From Lineus longissimus (lineage: Eukaryota > Nemertea > Pilidiophora > Heteronemertea > Lineidae), in the NCBI RefSeq assembly GCF_910592395.1, contig NC_088315.1:3040501-3104500 (forward strand): a stretch of DNA of 64,000 nucleotides, written 5' to 3'. Below the pieces are notes generated by a model, which made no database searches, was not told where the DNA came from, and saw only the letters and a list, made by a program, of their open reading frames with translations. Positions 11,501 to 25,128 of the stretch are shown one piece after another (position 1 is the stretch's first letter; the number at the start of each line of letters is the position of its first letter). Both the position numbers and the translations under genes were made by a program.

Positions 11501-14500
11501 AAGACAGCGATTCACTGCAAAACACAGCAGGTGCCGTCACGACTTTTCGGTGGTCCCCGACTAATTTCACAGTAATTTATTACAGCATGTCTGCTAAAAT
11601 CAGCCACAACTGTATGTAGAAGTTAACCACTTCACTACGGTCGGAGGTGCCATGACGTATACAGTTCATGTGAATCAACTAAATCCTGTTGTATTTCAGG
11701 TGGAATAAAGACCACCCATCATGGCTTTACCAAGCTGGCTTTAAGCAACCACCAGTGGCATGAAATGGGACTCTGTGTTGATAGCACTGGAGAAATATTG
11801 CAATATAAGCTTGGCAAATGTAACCAAGTCCAAATTAGTTTCATATCATTTGGTCACAGATTTGATTATCTTACAAATAATGCGTGTCTCTCTGTAGGTC
11901 TTTCCTTATCCTGATTTTTTTCTTCATAAAAATATATGTGCCTAACAAAGACAGTATTAAATACAACAAAATGAACAGACAGAGGCAAGCTAGTTCTTAA
12001 CTGACTCGACTGTCTGTCTGACCAGAGCAATATAAGAAAAGAAACCGGGAAAATTTATAAATTTCTTGAAAACTTTTAAATTATGTAAGACATGACAGAG
12101 AAGGGTTAATTCCGAATAAAAAAATTAACGCTCTTGTCTCCGATATTTCAATATGGACAACTATCTGGGCTTGAAATTCACCATGGGACAGTTTCCTTGC
12201 TATTTTCCGCATTGGGACTTTTTCTCTCCATTACCCACAAGAGAATGATGGAATATCTCGACCTCAAAGTGGAACTTCAACCCCAGAACTTGCAATAGAT
12301 TTGCACATTACTTAGGATGAACGGACACAACTCCCATTTTCCCCCACAGACCTCGCAGCACGGTATTATAACTGTCATGTCGCAGACAACAGGTTTCACA
12401 GACCAGGTCATACTTGCTCTGAAATCCAACTTCAACATAAAATGTGACCCATTCCCCGCTTTCCTTCCACTGAAACTGAACATTTTCAGCTCTATTTTGA
12501 AAACAAACTTCACAATCACCTTACCGCTTTGACCGCTCTTTACGGATTTCAGAAATCGGGGAACAGACTATATTTTAAGAGGTCGAACGTGTCACTTATT
12601 TCACTCGGATTATCTTTGGGTCAACCGGGGGCCATTGGAAATTTGCAAAACGCAGCTTGCTTGCTGATGAGACATGTTATAAGCGCTGCTGACAACTTCG
12701 GAAATTCTGTAAATTCAACCAGGAGACAACTTTCAAGGCAGCAGTCATAGTAGCTCCCGGCCGGTTTTACAGTAAGTAGGCGAAGTGAGAAACTCGACAC
12801 TTTCCTTTTTAACCCAGCCAACCAAAAGCGATGATATTAGCAATTCCCTTGGTAAAAAAATAAGTGTCTATACACGAGCCTGGAAATCCTGCCAGGCTTA
12901 GAGGGGACTTATCCGCGTACTGCATTACTGTCAAACGGCATTCAACTTTGTGGCGACAACACATGTTTCATCAGAAGCACAGCTTCGATGATTTAAAATG
13001 GCTTGAATTGAATGTTGGGATGTGCTGTAACTCTTTCCCTTAGAAGGCCCGAGGTCAAACTTGGGCCCACAGAGGCAACATGCACTCATGTCAGATTGCA
13101 CTATCAGATAGCGAGACTAACTGAAAATATTTGAACTTGTGATGTTTCACCGGGGCACAAGTACAACCCCCACAAAGGTTAAGAGAGCACTTTGACAGAT
13201 TTCACAGTACCGGGATAACTTTATTGCTGAACGCAAGATGTCAAGCTGCACAGTTTGCATATATCAAAAAGTCCTAAAAATTTCCATCGTGAAAAATTTC
13301 GATACCATTTATTTATAGGTGGTAAACATAAACGAAAAGACACATGAAAATGACCCGACAATTTGCAACAGGGTTCACGATTGGTTGATTCTTGTCCAAA
13401 TGCTAGTATTGACCAATGATAATGCTTGTTACACTTCATGTCTGGTGATTTTTTTTCATGATTCCCCCCATTCAAGACATAAACGAGCTTGAAGCTGTAG
13501 CAAGTGTTAAGATCCCGTCTACACAATGCTACTAGCACATGGTATCTAATAGGCTAGGTTACCAAGCCACCGACATCCATACGACCGATATCAGGACTTG
13601 AATCCAGAAGAATATTACAGCTCTTCAAAACCAACCAAAGAATACGTTAGTAAGCTGCTGATGAAACTTGACCAATCACTTGCACAGAAAATGGTGTACA
13701 CTGATTGGCTGAATTTTCACACTTTCTGTCATTGACCGCTTAAAATTGACAAAATCGTAGATATCGGCCATATCACCTCTCTGGCTAAAGCAACCAAGTC
13801 TAGGCATCTAACTACAATCCTCAACAACTATAGTTAAATAACAAGAGTTTAAGAATCTGAATCAGACTCTTAAAATGTTAAAATTGCACTAGGTCCTTTG
13901 ATAGTATCAGACTCTCTAAGTATCCATAACTGACATTTGTTTATCTAAATAGAGAATGGTATGGCCAACTTTGCTACCTGAGGGGTAACTTCGTAATCCC
14001 TCAAAATATCTGCAAAGGACAGTTTAGGGGTATCTTTTATCACTAAAAAGTAAATTTTTAAAGAACACGGTCTTTTGTATTTCAATGGTAGGCGATGTTT
14101 ACTCCACAGGAGGCAAAGCTGGCACATTTGATGGTAGCAAAGCACATTCATGTTAATCACAGCGGGACTCTGCTACAGAGGCATAATTACTTCTTAAAAC
14201 CGAAATAAAACTGAGGGGAATCAGATCTATGCTTCCAAAGTGGATTTTTCTTCTTGAAATTGACGAAATGTTCGCAGAGCCGTAGTGGTATAGTGGCTGG
14301 GGTCTCTTAAGTAGCAGCAAAGATATATAAGGTGAGGTTATCAATAATGGAGAACACCCAACATAAAGCAGGTATGAAATGACCCAGAAAGATGTTTATT
14401 GTACTTTATTTACCAGATTTTGCAATTGAAGAAGAGAATTCCAACTTTAAAACACTTTGCTATTACCCTCAGTATCATTTAAGTTAGCTCATGACTATGG

Positions 14501-15248
14501 GTTTCGACTACACAATAATCTGGGACATTCTCTCACATACGACCCTACAATCTTTATTTCCAATATTACTGTACAGAGGGTGTTAGGGACAGGCATTTCT
14601 TCATTACCAATCAGCCATCCGCGACTGCCTCAATCTCCAAGCAAGTGCAAATCTACAGCGCCATCTGTTGGATGCATTTATAACTATAACCTTCATCCAT
14701 GAATAAGACGGACATACAGAAGGCTGCGAAAGTCAAACAATATATACCGAAGTGATCCATTTGGGATTGATTGTTGGCTCGAACATATACCAGAAGCAGA
14801 CGTCAAGGAGACGACAACCATTTTATTCAAATACTATAACGTGTTGCTGTTTTCAGAAATTCAATGTCTGGTATGCCTATAAACAATAATACAAAACAGT
14901 CGACTTGATGTGGCAACCGGGAAAAAAATCACCACATTCTCATTCTTGGATCAAAATCTGAAATTCCCAATTAATGAAAAATGTTGCTCGAACAAAATGT
15001 AGAGTTCTTTAATCAATTTTACGATTCTTAGAAACATTTCTACAGTAGACTTGGGAAGATATATTGCTGGACATCGCTGCACTTTGAACCTTAAAAGCCT
15101 TAACCTAACAAAATCCATACTAACAACACGACCCATTCGAAAACAGGCCCAATAACCACCAGCTCTGGGTGGATCAAACCCACTCAAGTCAAAATACAAT
15201 TACAACACACGACGCTTGTGGCTCTCTGGCAGCCATATACCAATCATT
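8551..15248. other. Intergenic region upstream of ADAR, no gene seen
   Basis: I found no exon chain with consistent splice sites and phase here on either strand. The stretch immediately above 8550 must hold the ADAR promoter and 5' leader. The sequence is AT-rich and unremarkable apart from the hairpin at 8884-8933. A tRNA-like stretch near 14280-14310 (GTAGTGGTATAGTGG) has no convincing B box and is not called. Confidence 0.5.
8884..8933. repeat. Imperfect inverted repeat in the ADAR upstream region
   Basis: Arms 8884-8904 and 8912-8933 are inverted copies sharing CGACAGATGGCG, with 7 bp between them. They lie about 340 bp upstream of the ADAR start. A related GCGCCATCTGT word also occurs near 2034 and 14656, so the arms may contain a recurrent factor-binding word. 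No function is assigned. Confidence 0.45.
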
Positions 15249-15757
15249 GTTACCTTGGCAAACATATACATCTATGGCAACCATAATCCCTTGGTTTCCA
15301 TGCCAACCAAACTAAGTCAAGGTTACCACTGAGACCACACAATGGTCGTTTTTTCCATGGCAACCATCATGAAGTTACCATCCCATGGCAACCATATAAC
15401 TTCTGTTTCCATGACAGCCATACAGATGGGTGCCACAAGTGTGTAACATTTGCCAGAATATACATGCATTATAGTGACTTCAGAACACATTAACCATATC
15501 TAAACAAACTAGGTGTTTGCACAATCCTTATCTTTAACTCGTGTTATACATCAGCTTTACCTACATTAAACCACTTTATTTGAACTAGCAAATCAACGCT
15601 ATCCACTTTTTATGCTTTTAAACAATCATGGATAAAACTCTCCACAAATTAAGTGTAAGTCAAGTGTGTAGAAGAAATAAAACTAAGCCATAGCAACAAT
15701 CAAGTATTGCCACAACAACTGGTTGCTATGGTAACAATTGATTTGTTGCCTAGCAAC
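15249..15757. promoter_or_regulatory. Cluster of RFX X-box-like motifs
   Basis: At least eight copies or close variants of the RFX-binding X-box lie within about 500 bp: GTTACCTTGGCAAAC (15249), CTATGGCAACCAT (15272), GGTTTCCATGCCAACC (15293), TTTTCCATGGCAACC (15351), CCCATGGCAACCAT (15382), GTTTCCATGACAGCC (15405), GGTTGCTATGGTAACA (15721) and GTTGCCTAGCAAC (15745). The last two fit the GTNRCC-N(0-3)-RGYAAC consensus best or nearly so. The cluster is downstream of the Pur-alpha stop and about 7 kb upstream of ADAR. It could be an enhancer or a degenerate tandem repeat built on this word. Motif matches are visible; binding is inference. Confidence 0.5.
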
Positions 15758-15916
15758 CAACATTTCATGTCCATGAAAATGAGGTTTGTTTTTATCATGT
15801 TCTTACCTGGAGACAGATTGTGTGGGTTTCAAAACGAGCGAAAACTTCCGGAAAAACATAAACCAAGAGGTGTGGGAAAGTAACGACCTAACACGGTAAA
15901 ACCTTTCCCCAACATC

Positions 15917-15922
15917 TTTATT
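15917..15922 (-). terminator. Candidate Pur-alpha poly(A) signal
   Basis: AATAAA on the minus strand lies about 570 nt after the Pur-alpha stop, and the downstream minus-strand sequence includes U/G-rich stretches. Pur-alpha genes in other animals can have much longer 3' UTRs, so this may not be the only site. Confidence 0.4.
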
Positions 15923-16490
15923 AACAATACAAGGAAGTAATCCCTCGTTCAAAGTATTACAATCTGTCCCAAGGCAACAACAGAGTTTGCCGGTAAAAAG
16001 GAAATGTGCCGTATCACTTATAGTTCTAAAAAGGTCAAGGTCAAAAAGTCATGTGCTCATGTGATCAACTTGACCAGTTTACGCTGTTAACCGGGCTTCA
16101 ACAGACATTAACGACCGAAGAGATCATTCAGAAAAAACTGATGTCCTAATCTTCCATTGACGCGACTTAAATAATTTTAATAATAATAATTATACAATAT
16201 AATAAAGAGTATTTGTCAGTTTTTCATGAATAATCCTTGTGCGCCGTCAACGCAGGGCGTGTCAACACGCCAATGTTCAGCTATGGCCGACCTTCAGTTT
16301 GTTTCTGAAACACACACTAACGGCATCATCTATCAACAAGTGTTGGCGATTACTTGTACAACTTCACAGGGCGACAGTCACGTCGTGATGATGTCATCGC
16401 GATCTTATAGCGGCGTTGCGCAGCACACGTGGCAACGTCGCGTAGCACATTTCCAAATTCCTGCTTTTCCCCTATCCATCCTCGACAACG

Positions 16491-19400
16491 TTAGTTATCG
16501 TCCTCTTGTACTTTCGACACTTGATCAGAGAAGTCGCACATTATATCGCGAAACTTGGCCCAAGACCGTTCTGGAATGGTTATGGCAGTGCGAAAGTGGC
16601 TCCTAACCTGCAAGTGGACGACAAATGAGTTTAGTCATGTTCCTTTTCTCCCCATTTAAATACCCCACATGTCTATTTTTGTGGAGTGTTTTTGTGGAGT
16701 GGCCCAAGTGAACCCAAAAGAACTCCTGTTGTGATCGAAACACTACACAAATCATCATCCCAAGGAGAGAGATCTCCTGGTGTTCGACTTTCATTGACAT
16801 TCATTGCAAAACAATGAAATTTCAGAGATCTGAATGAATTTATTCAAACTTACTTCTGATATACGCATGAATACACCCCGTCTGTTTGAGCCCACATCGA
16901 AGTAGAATGTCTTATTTTCTACACGCATTGATCGAGACTCAGGAAGGGGGTGTTGATGTTCTGCAAGAAGAGGAGAGTCAGTGTCACAGTGGTTGAAGTG
17001 CCTGGCTCATAATTAGTGGTAGCGGGAAACTTTGGAGGAATGACACGTCGACGTATGCACCAGTTAGGACCAAAGGTTAAGTTCGGAGGTGATATTAACC
17101 AGCGACATGATTTTGCAACTGAGCAGACACCACTTACCCTGGTCACTTGTTCCAAAGTCAAGTAATAAGTCTGTGAGGGCGTCTCTGAATTCTATCAGCC
17201 CCTGGGCGGGAATGGCGATTATCTGTTGTTTACTCTTTCGTGGAATGACTGTTGATACCTGAAAAGAAACGCAGCCAGAAGATGATGAATTGGGAGTTTA
17301 AACTGACGAGGTATTGCATCAATTACCTCCTTTCTGCGTGTAACTGGTGGTTGAGGTTCTCTGAGGAACTCATACAGTTGACACAACATACGGAGTAGTG
17401 GGGTGGAAAGATGAGACAATTGCCAGACCATAATCATTGACACAGCTGGCCACCTTGCTAATGATTTGTGCTTACCAAACATGGATGGCCCTCTATGTTT
17501 GTTAGTGGTGTCTCTAAGAGCAGCACCAGAGTGACAGCCTGACGGCCACACAAAATTACCGGATAGAACCCAGAGTTTAGATTCCAAGTTTACCATCAAA
17601 CTTGCTGTGAAACACCTGATTCATCCACACATACTTCGCTCATACTATAATGTAAGACGCTTACGTTTTGTAAACCTACCCATATCTGCCTCACTCTCAG
17701 AAATCGTCCACGTTCATTTTCCTTCAGATCCAAGTAGTATCGCCTGTTATCCTTAACTATTGTCTCACTCTTTATCTTGCCGTCTTCTGGTATATTTTCA
17801 GGACTTTGGGGACCTGCAATGAAGTACAAAAATTTGGAAGTGATTTAAGGCCTTTTGGGTAGACAGAATCAGGAATGAGAATCTTAGGGAATGGAAATGA
17901 CCAGAAAAGACCAGGCAACATACTTTTCATAGTAGTCCAAAGTGGGAGGAGTTGAACACCCTAAACACCATGTGGAGGCCTCTTGGTCACGAGTAGTCAC
18001 TAGACCATCTCCTTTTTAACAACCTCTCTTTCCTCCCATGTATGACTTTTAGACATTTCATCCCTTGCACTGTTCAACTTACCTAACTTTGCATAGTGTT
18101 CACTAAACTCTGAGAGGTAGTCCCGAAATTCTGCGGCAATTGACATACTCATTAGAATCCTACTCTTCTTCCCCCCAGCCTTTACCTGAAACACAATCAA
18201 AACAAATGTTTAGAAACTTCTCCCTTGTCCCATCATAAAGAAAATGCTCTAAAGACTATAAAAATATATCAGCAACTATCTCTAAAACACAAAATATACT
18301 CATCACACATCTTGTACACAACAACACAGCAGGAACATATCGAAATGCATTCAAAATGTCTGAAAAAAATCAAATTGAATTTTTGCGCTGTTGATAAGAG
18401 TCTTTTTCTGAACCACAGTGATAGTGGAATGAAACAGAGTTATATATTTTTCATGCAGAACTGAGAGCATTGTATATGTACATACAGAGATATACTGTAC
18501 AATAAGCTCAGGATGCCTACACACTACTTGGCAGATCTCCTATTGATCTATCGGAGAATTTACTACACAACTTCGATCAATCGAAATCATCATAATAGTA
18601 CGACACTGCACTTGGGAGTGCAACCCTGGAACTCAACAGAACCAAGCGCTTTTTTTAGGATAGCAGGAATTCGAATAGTTCCCAACTATCTTTTGACAAG
18701 ATATAAGGTGCACTTGTAGCCTTACCAAAGCTGGCAACCCCCTCTCTTTCCTCCCCCGGGAATCCTATCAATGCCCATGGCCAATATCTCCAGGGTTTTA
18801 TCAAGGTCAGCCGATGTCAGAAGTAGTATAGTCGCTGCTGGAAGACAGAACCCAGGGAAGGAGAGACACCAGACACTCGAAATTCACCCTTGCACCGAAG
18901 CGAGTCCCCCCATCAAAAGATACAGAGCTTATTGGACTTTTTAGATCAAGGTCAAGCTCTGCAAGTGCAGTGGACAGCGGAACAGATTTTGTGGCACACA
19001 ACAGACTACTTGCTTGCCCAATGCTGGTAAAAACATTCTCATCGGCTTGGAGTAAGATGGGTGTAGAGCACATGAAATATCAGGGACATGCGAGTGTAAT
19101 GAATTACCTGGGAGAGTGGGAGTAGTTGTTGAACTCCATAGTAAGCTTATCGATAAATTCCAATACATGTAGGTGGTAGGAGCCTGAGGCATGCTTAACA
19201 TGCAATGTTTACAGCAGGCAGAGATTTATGCAATCGTAATGTAACATGCATAATTGAAGCTGCATAGCTCAAGTAAGATATTTTGATAAAAAGTATATCA
19301 TAAGCCTTTGTAAGTAACAAATGGCTGTGCTACAATGAAATAAAAGAATAACTTCTCTTTATGCCACCCTGGGATCAACAAATGCTGTCCTTATTTACAG

Positions 19401-22400
19401 AGGTACCCTGATTGTTAATTTGGCTCCGAGGCCAAACTTAATAGCATTTTACTCTCATTATCAATAGAGGGTGTGTCCTGTTGTTCAAGTTAAATTTAAG
19501 TGTTCAAAAAATCGTCTTATAGTACAGCTGACTACTCAACACAACAGTTGATTGGTTGTAAAAAGGCCTTTGGGATCTTTTTGATACACATCACGTTGCC
19601 ATGGAAACAATTGTTGAAGGGAGAAGACTACTTTGAAATAAAGCTTGTAATAATGAATGTCAGGTATTGTATGTCATGTGCCACTTCAGTCCATTATGTA
19701 CAGAACTTTAATTATTGTACGGTTAAGACATTTTTTTCAAATCGTTTTCCAAATTTGGAGTAGCCGACAATAACAATAAGGTCTGACATAAAACCTTTTT
19801 AGCTTATTAGAGTAAGATTGCTTTTTTTCATTTTTTAAACCCTTCAACTCTAATGTCTCCAGGTGAATACAGGACACAACGTCCCCATTTCGAGGTTAGT
19901 GTGTTCTTGCTGGATCTGGTAAACATTTAACCAGGCCTAAAAACAAATATATACTAAGGTTAGAACACACACCATCAAGGATACGCGTGGGCCAACGAAG
20001 GCAAATGAGACATCACAAGATTAGAACCATCCTCCTATGTTGCCAATGGTTACTTTATACAGTGACGGCTTGTAACCAGGAGAAGGGTGGGAGCCTGCAT
20101 TATTTTATTTTGACAGCAGCAGAATGCCAGCAGTAAACTGTTCAGGATTTGACAAAAACTTGTGGCATTGACTCGAGCTGTTCTTAGCTAATCCCTGATG
20201 TGCTATAGAAAAAGCTGCAAAAAGCTGCTTGCACCAACTTTTAAACAACTTCCAAACATGATGTTCGTGTACATTTGTATGATGGCAGAAAAATTGAGAA
20301 ATTCAGTCAGGTGCCCTGTCATTGACTTCACAGCCAAATGTGTTATAAACATTAATCCAAGAACCATTGAAATATAGCTGGTAACATGACATAAGTCATA
20401 AAGTCCCCCCAGTTGATGACCAATGCACTTCATGACCTATTGATCCAGACACACTAATCTCAGAACTGTCAATAGGCGGCAGCTATTTTGCCTCACCATT
20501 GAGATGTTTCATGGATAAAACTTCAGCATTTTGCGATATCAGTTCAAATTGATGGTGACAAATTCCTGTCATACCCCTAAATGAAGAGTAGGCATTGCAA
20601 GAGTACATTCATTATATTGATGTATTCTGTAGTCAAAGGAATGTTACGTCATGAAGGTCTTGATGTGCTCCACACATTAAGACATAAGATAAGAAACCAT
20701 GCCCGAAAGCAGACCAAACACTCTAATCATTCCAAAAACCTCAAAACTTTGAAGAACTGAAACCATGACTGCGTGGAAGCGAACATTTTGTTTCTTACCG
20801 GTACCTCAGCAATCTTGATGAACCTTCCCCGTCTGTTCTGCTTGACGTCCAGATAGAATCGTTTCTGTTGTATCTGCACCACCCGTGTCGCCAACTCTTG
20901 CTCACCACCAGAGCCTGGAGAAGAAAACAGAGAAGCCCATCAAATCGTTAAAAGCGCCCCCTATTTGTAAAAAACTCTAAAAGAACTGAGTGGGCCCAAT
21001 GGAGTCTTTAAGATAGGTTGTACCAAGGGGTTATTAGTGTTCGAAGGCATGCTATGCATTATGTAGTTCCCCTGACTATTTTTCTTCAGAAGTTTTAGGG
21101 AGGTAGACATGCTGGAGTAACGAGAACAAAATGTGAGGACACTGGCTGAACGACAATGTAGGTCTTCAGCCCAAATTGACAAATCCAACTTTTTGAAGGC
21201 CCCTCAAATCTTTTACAAGTTCAGAAGCTGGTGCAATGTACTTCCACCACCAAGTCTGAAAACTGATGTAACAGATTGAATTGAAAGATGAGGCAACAGG
21301 CAACAAAGGTGCCAGTACCACTGAAAACAGCAAAAAGGCTTCAAGCGATGCTGATAAGTTTTGGACAGTGTTCAACTAACACGACCGAGATTGGGGTTAT
21401 TAGCATTTATAAGGCTATGCTCAGAGTCAGATTAACAAAAGGTGAATGCAGTTTTGGTTAGGCCTGGCAGGGGGCAGGGTAATGACTAATGTGATCACAT
21501 AGCATCAAAGCACCTGAAGGCATTTGTCACAAAACGAACTGGGATACACCGACAATTTGAAAACTATACCCAAAGCTTGTGAGAAACTCGAGTTAGGACC
21601 CCTTTCCTGGCTAGCCTAAGTCTCAATACAAACAAAGCTAGATAGACATTTTTTTAAACAAATTTGAAGTGAAAGGTGAAACATATCTGGTAATATTTTT
21701 GGATTCACCAACAAAAGCTCAGAAGGTCTTGACAAAAATTACTTGCTGTCAAGAAGGTTTTTTTTTAAAGGACTTCACCAACGATCGATTTCTGTCCTGC
21801 AACCTGCAACATACATGTAGCCATGACAACATGACAGTTTACTGCGATTACCTCATCGACAGCTGCTGTCCAAGTCATGCCTACCTCACAGTGACAGAAA
21901 TCGCTCATTGCGAAGAGCTTGAAAAAAGACAAAAATAATATTTTAGTAATTTCACACAAAATCGCGATCGCTTCTCGCCAATAGTGAATCTCCACATCCT
22001 AAACATGAACATCATCGTATGTTAGTGCATGAGCCATTGATTTTGCCAGACAGGAAAAAAAGCGCCTTTCCGAATATCGCATCAATAAAAGGTCAAAGGT
22101 CAAGGGAAATATCTTACTTGTGGTTTCCTCCTCTACATCTCCTGGAAAACCAAATGTTAGAAGGGTTAAAAAAAATATTTGGGTGTGACCTCCGCCACTC
22201 GGGAAAGAATATTGGAAAAACACTACTAGAACATTCAGGTGCAGCAAGATTTTAGTTGTGTGCATTAGCGTAGCTCAGGTTCTGTGGCAACTGCGTTGTA
22301 AGTGGCTCCCTATCATTCATGTTTCCCCTACTCTCACAGTGAGTGTGCACACACTGAAGCTGAAACACAGCCAGCAAAAGACTTTACAACAGCGCAGTGG

Positions 22401-25128
22401 ATCTTGCAAGACGGGCTGGTTTTGCCGTGGTTCTTTCATCTCATTCTTTTTTTGGTATAAAACAAGTCTTGAAAAGGTACACCAATGATGGCGGCCCCTG
22501 GAATTGAATGGCCACGACCTCATTGTACAGATGAAAAATGATAAGTGGCAAAGAGACAATTGAAATATCAAAAAAATATCAATCAAAATACTAAACTTCA
22601 CTGACACTGTACAGCGATCAAGACAGAAAGCATAAGAAAAGCATAACATTTTAATTGTAGGGTGAAAATGAAGTGTTATCGATGCACAGACACACAGATT
22701 CAAGAAAAAGGAGTAACAGGAAGGTTTTGCTAAGAGTAAGACCCCCAAACGCCAGTGCAAACACTGACCTATCTCAGTCAGTGTTGAGGTCAGCGTTGGA
22801 CATCCTGATCATCACGTCGCACCATGTAGTAGTAGGGGTAGGCGTTTGATGTTTCAGGGGTTAGGGTTTTGTGAAAACTCAACACATTTTCAATAATGAC
22901 ATAAATGAGATTATAGGACACTCCAAACTTGCATCAGCATCGATTTACCAGCAGACTTGCAACTTTCACTTTCAGTTCTTAAAAGAACCATGGCTCAGTT
23001 CCAACTTCCTGATATGCTCACTGAAGGTCTACTCTAAGGACATGAAACATGCCGAATGATAACAAATGGTACTAACCTGTGCTGTATTGTTCACCGTGGT
23101 GAGAATCTGTTGGAGAACTGGCTGTGGACAGAAACAAAAAGAAATGATCAAAAATACGCCTGATAACATCCGAGAGTGATCATCTGTCCCCCAACTTCTC
23201 GAGCAACAGTTATCCAGCTTCTCGGGTTAAAATATAAACAAGGTGGTTCGAATCGGGTCCGATTCCAATGCCAATGGGTATGCATCTTGACTTCAGTTTA
23301 GTAGTTATGAGAAGGTCCCTGAGTTTGATTTACCTGCCATTTATAGCGCCATGTGAAATTGGATTTACTGGGGAATGGACTCATGGAGCATGTAAGTGTA
23401 CTGCAGAGATACCACTTCAGACAGCTCGGCCAACAGCTGTACAATCCTAGTCTGCTACTTCAGAATTATCATGTTGTGTCTCTTGACTTGAACATGTAGA
23501 GTGAATTACTACTTGCACAACTACTGCTCTATGGCAAAAGGCAGTAACTGACATTTTACCCCAAATGAGGTTATCAAAAAGAAAAAATATTATTGATATG
23601 GTTCGGTGTAAATGATGAATTGAGAAAAATGATTGTTTGGCCCAGCTGATTAACATTGTGGTTTGATAGAGCGGGCAAAACTGCCTATCTGCTTGCTTTC
23701 TATGCATTCAAGTGAGTCTATCATTCGTTGTTGAAAGCAACAGGTGTGACATGATTGAGTCATTGTGAGGCAAGTTGCTGCAATCAAAAGTGACATTGAC
23801 AGGCAATCATAAAACAAGTTTGAGAAGTGGACAGCTACAGCCTGTACAGGTCTAACAATACACGTCCATTAATAAAAATGACAGTTCAGAACTATGGTAC
23901 CGGATATGAAGTTGGTACGGTTCATGCATAACTGACCAATCAGCTAACAGAGCCAGCAAATGACCTCAATCACCTGATTATGCATGATTTACGTCATCGG
24001 CTTGCTCTGTTAGCTGAGTGGTCAGTTATGCGAGAACCGCACCATTGTCATATCCGGCGCCAAAGTCCTGAACCGTCAAGTTGAACTTTAGGCGCTCGGT
24101 ATCATCTGGAAAGAGGTGAATTATGAGAAGTAGGCCATCATTTCGTAAAACCCTGACCAACTCAAATATCATTGGCCTTCCATCATACAAATTTATAAGG
24201 CCTCAAAGGAGGGCATACTACAAATACAATGTATGGGCATAGCCCTGTACATAATGTATAGGGCTACAGCAGCGACACCTATCAGCTGATTTTGACCAGC
24301 TGTGAACTGACAGTTCTCAGAACACCCGGTTATTTCGACACGAATTTCCTTAAAAATCGACCACATTTTCTCTATCAAAACCAGTCAAATTACACAGGTG
24401 GCTTCAAGGAGAAGTAATAAACAGTTCGTGACACTAAAAGCGATAGAAAAATGAGCCAGTTTCCCAGAAGTTTACTTCGAAGTGAGGGTTCTTTCAATCG
24501 CTGCCAAGGTCAGGGACTTGCTAAAAAAGGAGGCGGGGCAGCTCGTTTGACATGGCTTCTTCGGGGAGTTATTTCCCAAAACTCGCCATCAGAAATGGGC
24601 TGAATCTTTGTGCAATCTAAAAAAGGGTATATGAGCTAAGGCTTGTCAAGATAAACATGGCAGTTCGATGGTCACAGAAAATATTTCGAAGCGTTGAAAT
24701 AATAATTTGAGCCTCCCGGTTCGCCATTTTGAATATTTAGACGACTCGAAACTAACGTCAAAAGACACTGTTCTAAGTGCGTTGTGAATTTGTCAGCTTT
24801 TAAACGATTGATTATTGGACTTGGCACATACAAGCCTATCCTTCCGGGATATTGCATGGCTCGATTATCCATCTGTACAGGAGTGAAAATGCATTTTGAT
24901 AGAGAGTTCCACACGCCATCTTGCGCGATGGGCCCGGAGAATCGAGGAAATGAAAATAACAGGCCGACTTTGGGGGGCTCGTTCTCGGTGCCTGTGCAAC
25001 AAGGGAGACTAAAATTTGTGGTGGGGTTCCGTAGGTATCTTGACTAGATAATGCACTCCAGACAACAAGAATAGATTACCTCTGGCTTGCCCATCCTGCT
25101 GTTCATCACCGCTCTCTCGGTCCGACAT
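16491..25128 (-). CDS. PURA: Pur-alpha, purine-rich single-stranded nucleic acid binding protein
   Basis: PUR proteins bind GGN-rich ssDNA and RNA and act in transcription and mRNA transport. Eight coding exons: 25128-25080, 23121-23077, 20914-20805, 18185-18083, 17813-17680, 17258-17138, 16960-16854, 16607-16491; 786 nt, 261 residues. The start [17 protein letters not shown] is the only in-frame Met before the family match. PUR repeat I includes [20 protein letters not shown] and [12 protein letters not shown] (about residues 36-100); repeat II includes [20 protein letters not shown] and [13 protein letters not shown] (about 113-186); repeat III includes [18 protein letters not shown] and [11 protein letters not shown] (about 197-255). 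The glycine-rich N-terminus and Gln-rich tail of vertebrate PURA are absent. Exon 2 is only 45 nt, in frame, and could be skipped. Exon 3 has two donors 6 nt apart. The gene is head-to-head with the + gene starting near 26.5 kb. Confidence 0.96.
19595..19608. promoter_or_regulatory. Consensus RFX X-box in a Pur-alpha intron
   Basis: GTTGCCATGGAAAC is a textbook RFX/EF-C site. It sits alone in the large intron between Pur-alpha exons 3 and 4. Regulatory use is inferred only from the match. Confidence 0.4.
23879..24078. mobile_element. 200-bp inverted-repeat (foldback) MITE in a Pur-alpha intron
   Basis: The two halves are imperfect inverted copies. The left half begins TGACAGTTCAG and carries GCATAACTGACCA and CAGCTAACAGAGC; the right half carries the reverse complements and ends CTGAACCGTCA. 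Arms are about 85 bp with a short AT-rich loop. The size and full-length folding fit a non-autonomous DNA element. No target-site duplication is clear. Divergence between the arms suggests an old copy. Confidence 0.6.

Noticed and set aside
14275-14345. tRNA-like A box (GTAGTGGTATAGTGG)
   Set aside because: No B box with GGTTCRANYCC spacing and no cloverleaf; at best a decayed SINE head.
14655-14670. CTCF-like word AGCGCCATCTGTTGG, with GCGCCATCTGT also near 2034 and CGCCATCTGT near 8918
   Set aside because: The core is similar to a CTCF site, but the matches are partial, two of the three lie in inverted-repeat elements, and nothing else marks a boundary.
16226-16606. 126-codon + strand open frame
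   Set aside because: It is antisense to the last Pur-alpha exon and has no independent support.
23240-23270. B-box-like GGTTCGAATCG
   Set aside because: No A box at the right distance and no acceptor stem.
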